Shown here in pieces: positions 12,816-14,338 of a stretch of 14,338 bases of DNA (positions within the stretch are counted from its first letter, which is position 1; the number at the start of each line of letters is the position of its first letter). The translations under genes and the position numbers were made by a program. Source of the stretch: Thermococci archaeon (lineage in GTDB: Archaea; Methanobacteriota_B; Thermococci; Methanofastidiosales; B48-G16); assembly GCA_003660605.1 (NCBI GenBank), contig QMUN01000002.1, forward strand, positions 1 to 14,338. The letters are read 5' to 3'. The notes under the pieces were generated by a model. That model ran no database searches, had not been told where the DNA came from, and was given only the letters and a program-made list of their open reading frames with translations.

Positions 12816-13214
12816 ATGGCTAAAAAGGAATTTACTTATAGGGGATATTCAATGAAAGAACTTGAAAAAATGCCTATGGATAAGTTTATCACATTGCTTC
12901 CTTCGAGGAAGAGAAGAACATTGAAGAGAGATTTCCCAGAAAGACAAAAAAAACTAATGGCAAGGGTAAGAGAAGCAAAAAAAGCAGGAAAAGAAGTGAT
13001 CGTTAAAACACATTCCAGAGATATGATAATCCTACCCGAGATGGTAGGACTTAAAGTAGGGATCCATCAGGGTAACGGATTTAAAACTGTTACGATAGTT
13101 CCAGAGATGATAGGACATTATCTTGGTGAGTTTGCATTGACAAGAAAACAGGTTAAGCACTCAGCTCCTGGTGTAGGGGCTACAAAATCGTCGTTGTATG
13201 TGCCATTAAGGTGA
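12816..13214 (+). CDS. rps19: Small subunit ribosomal protein uS19
   Basis: 132 residues, the archaeal/eukaryotic S15e-like form, longer at the N-terminus than bacterial S19. The start AKKEFTYRGYSMKELEKMPM then LLPSRKRRTLKRDFP is typical; the core VKTHSRDMIILPEMVGLKVG and the C-terminal GHYLGEFALTRKQVKHSAPG then VGATKSSLYVPLR are the conserved S19 motifs. It lies in the head of the small subunit near the A-site finger. It begins 2 nt after uL2 with a GGAG ribosome site. Confidence 0.97.
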   Translation: MAKKEFTYRGYSMKELEKMPMDKFITLLPSRKRRTLKRDFPERQKKLMARVREAKKAGKEVIVKTHSRDMIILPEMVGLKVGIHQGNGFKTVTIVPEMIGHYLGEFALTRKQVKHSAPGVGATKSSLYVPLR

Positions 13215-13218
13215 TTAA

Positions 13219-13668
13219 ATGGGGTATTCTGTAAAATTTGAAGATGAATTGAAGATTGCAAAGGCTTTTGGTAAGGACCTCAGGATATCTCCAAAGCATG
13301 CAAGAGAGATCTGTAAAGAGCTTAAAGATAAAAAATTAAGTTACGCCAAAAAATATCTGGAAGAAGTAATTGAGATGAAAAAAGCTGTACCCTTTAAAAG
13401 ATATAGAAAAAAGATGGGTCACAAAAGACTGTATAAATGGGATACTGGCAGATACCCTGTGAAAGCCTCTAAGAGAATCTTAAGGCTTCTGGAAGAAGTA
13501 GAATCAAATGCAGAGTACAAAGGATTGGATCTGGATAAACTGAGAATAATCCATATCTCTGCTTACAAAGGTCTTGTTATTCCTGGCTGGATTCCCAGAG
13601 CGTATGGAAGGGCAACACAGTTCAACGAGTACACAACAAATATAGAGGTAGTGGTGGAGGAAATATAA
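13219..13668 (+). CDS. rpl22: Large subunit ribosomal protein uL22
   Basis: 149 residues, normal for archaea. Conserved parts are DLRISPKHAREICKELKDKK (about 20-39), the archaeal insert VPFKRYRKKMGHKRLYKWDT, YPVKASKRILRLLEEVESNA and the hairpin GWIPRAYGRATQFNEYTTNI that lines the exit tunnel. It starts 4 nt after the uS19 stop with a GGTGAT ribosome site overlapping the end of uS19; its last base is the first base of the uS3 ATG. Confidence 0.97.
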   Translation: MGYSVKFEDELKIAKAFGKDLRISPKHAREICKELKDKKLSYAKKYLEEVIEMKKAVPFKRYRKKMGHKRLYKWDTGRYPVKASKRILRLLEEVESNAEYKGLDLDKLRIIHISAYKGLVIPGWIPRAYGRATQFNEYTTNIEVVVEEI

Positions 13669-14338
13669 TGGTAATTGAAAGAAAAATCATAGAGGAGAAT
13701 CTTAAAAACACATCAATAGCTGAATATTTGGCCAAATACTTAGAGAGAGTAGGATTCGGTGGAGTGGATATAAAGAGAAGCCCCTTGGGGACGAGGATAA
13801 TAGTGAAGGTAGAAACTCCTGGTTTGGTGATAGGAAGGAAAGGAAGATCGATAAGAGAGCTAACAAAAGATCTTGGAGAAACATTCAATATTGAAAATCC
13901 ACAAATAGAGGTGGAAGAGATCAAAAATCCAGAATTAAACGCGAATGTTATGGCCCATAGAACTGCGTCTGACTTGGAGAGAGGGTATCATCACAGAAGA
14001 ACGGCATACAAAATTTTGAGAAAAATAATGGATACAGGAGCTAAGGGAGCCGAGATAGTAATTTCGGGCAAACTCTCAGGGGGGAGATCGAGAACTGTCA
14101 GATTTACAACTGGATATCTAAAAAAGTGCGGAGAACCTGCCCAGAGACTTGTGGATCGGGGATATTCAATAGCAAGATTAAAACTTGGTGTCATGGGTGT
14201 TACTGTTAAGATAATGCCTTCTGATGTTATTTTGCCAGATGAAGTATATCTCATCGAAGAAAAAGAAGATAAAGGAGAAGATATAATTATTAAAGAAGAA
14301 GCTAAGGAAGAAATAAAGAAAGAAGTTAAGAAAGAAGC
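13668..14338 (+). CDS. rps3: Small subunit ribosomal protein uS3 (3' end outside window)
   Basis: 223 complete codons are in the window and the frame is open to the last base. The N-terminus ERKIIEENLKNTSIAEYLAK is archaeal uS3. The type II KH domain has the GLVIGRKGRSIRELT loop (about residues 51-65). The C-terminal domain carries HHRRTAYKILRKIMDTGAKG then AEIVISGKLSGGRSRTVRFT and LGVMGVTVKIMPSDVILPDE. After residue 197 begins a low-complexity Lys/Glu tail that is still running at the window edge. uS3 lies at the mRNA entry of the small subunit. The ATG shares one base with the uL22 stop and has a strong GGAGG site, so translation is coupled. Confidence 0.96.
   Translation, partial: MVIERKIIEENLKNTSIAEYLAKYLERVGFGGVDIKRSPLGTRIIVKVETPGLVIGRKGRSIRELTKDLGETFNIENPQIEVEEIKNPELNANVMAHRTASDLERGYHHRRTAYKILRKIMDTGAKGAEIVISGKLSGGRSRTVRFTTGYLKKCGEPAQRLVDRGYSIARLKLGVMGVTVKIMPSDVILPDEVYLIEEKEDKGEDIIIKEEAKEEIKKEVKKE

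Overview
The window is archaeal chromosome. The evidence is a run of archaeal-type proteins (Rpo11, Csl4, Dph2, and the uL3-uL4-uL23-uL2-uS19-uL22-uS3 ribosomal cluster), AT-rich archaeal TATA boxes about 25 nt upstream of start codons, and Shine-Dalgarno sites of the GGAGG/GGTGA type on downstream operon genes. The DNA is AT-rich, arginine codons are mostly AGA/AGG, and the proteins are rich in Lys, Glu and Ile, which suggests a thermophilic euryarchaeal-type organism. A Thermoplasmatota-like lineage is possible (Bat-type HTH regulator, long-form PurA), but the sequence alone does not settle this.

Layout. (1) Positions 1-1245, + strand: the 3' part of a surface protein with several Ig-like/carboxypeptidase-regulatory-like modules, one C-terminal membrane helix and a basic tail. 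(2) 1242-3433, - strand: a compact operon dph2-csl4-rpo11-(RNase III-like gene), linking EF2 modification, the RNA exosome, RNA polymerase and a probable ribonuclease. (3) 3509-5353, + strand: an accessory island with two intact toxin-antitoxin pairs carrying PIN-domain toxins, one frameshifted HicB-type antitoxin relic and one frameshifted SHOCT-like small gene. (4) 5354-7137, - strand: purA-bioY operon (AMP synthesis and biotin uptake), divergent from a Bat-type HTH regulator (7190-7858). The two start codons lie exactly symmetric about one TTTAAA box, and a perfect 14-bp palindrome sits next to the regulator's start. (5) 7917-8157: a small membrane-protein gene broken by a 4-bp tandem duplication. 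(6) 8219-9946: a membrane-anchored tandem FKBP-type prolyl isomerase. (7) 10007-14338: promoter, leader hairpin and the start of the large ribosomal protein operon, which runs off the window inside uS3.

How it fits together. Most of the window is core information processing (ribosome, RNAP, exosome, EF2 diphthamide). Between these core blocks sit accessory parts: the TA island, the regulator/purA/bioY unit and the surface foldase. No CRISPR array, tRNA, rRNA, insertion sequence or phage gene was seen. The points most worth a second look are the RNase III-fold protein in the exosome/RNAP operon, the symmetric regulated promoter at 7138-7190, the hairpin in the ribosomal operon leader, and the selective frame decay of small accessory genes.
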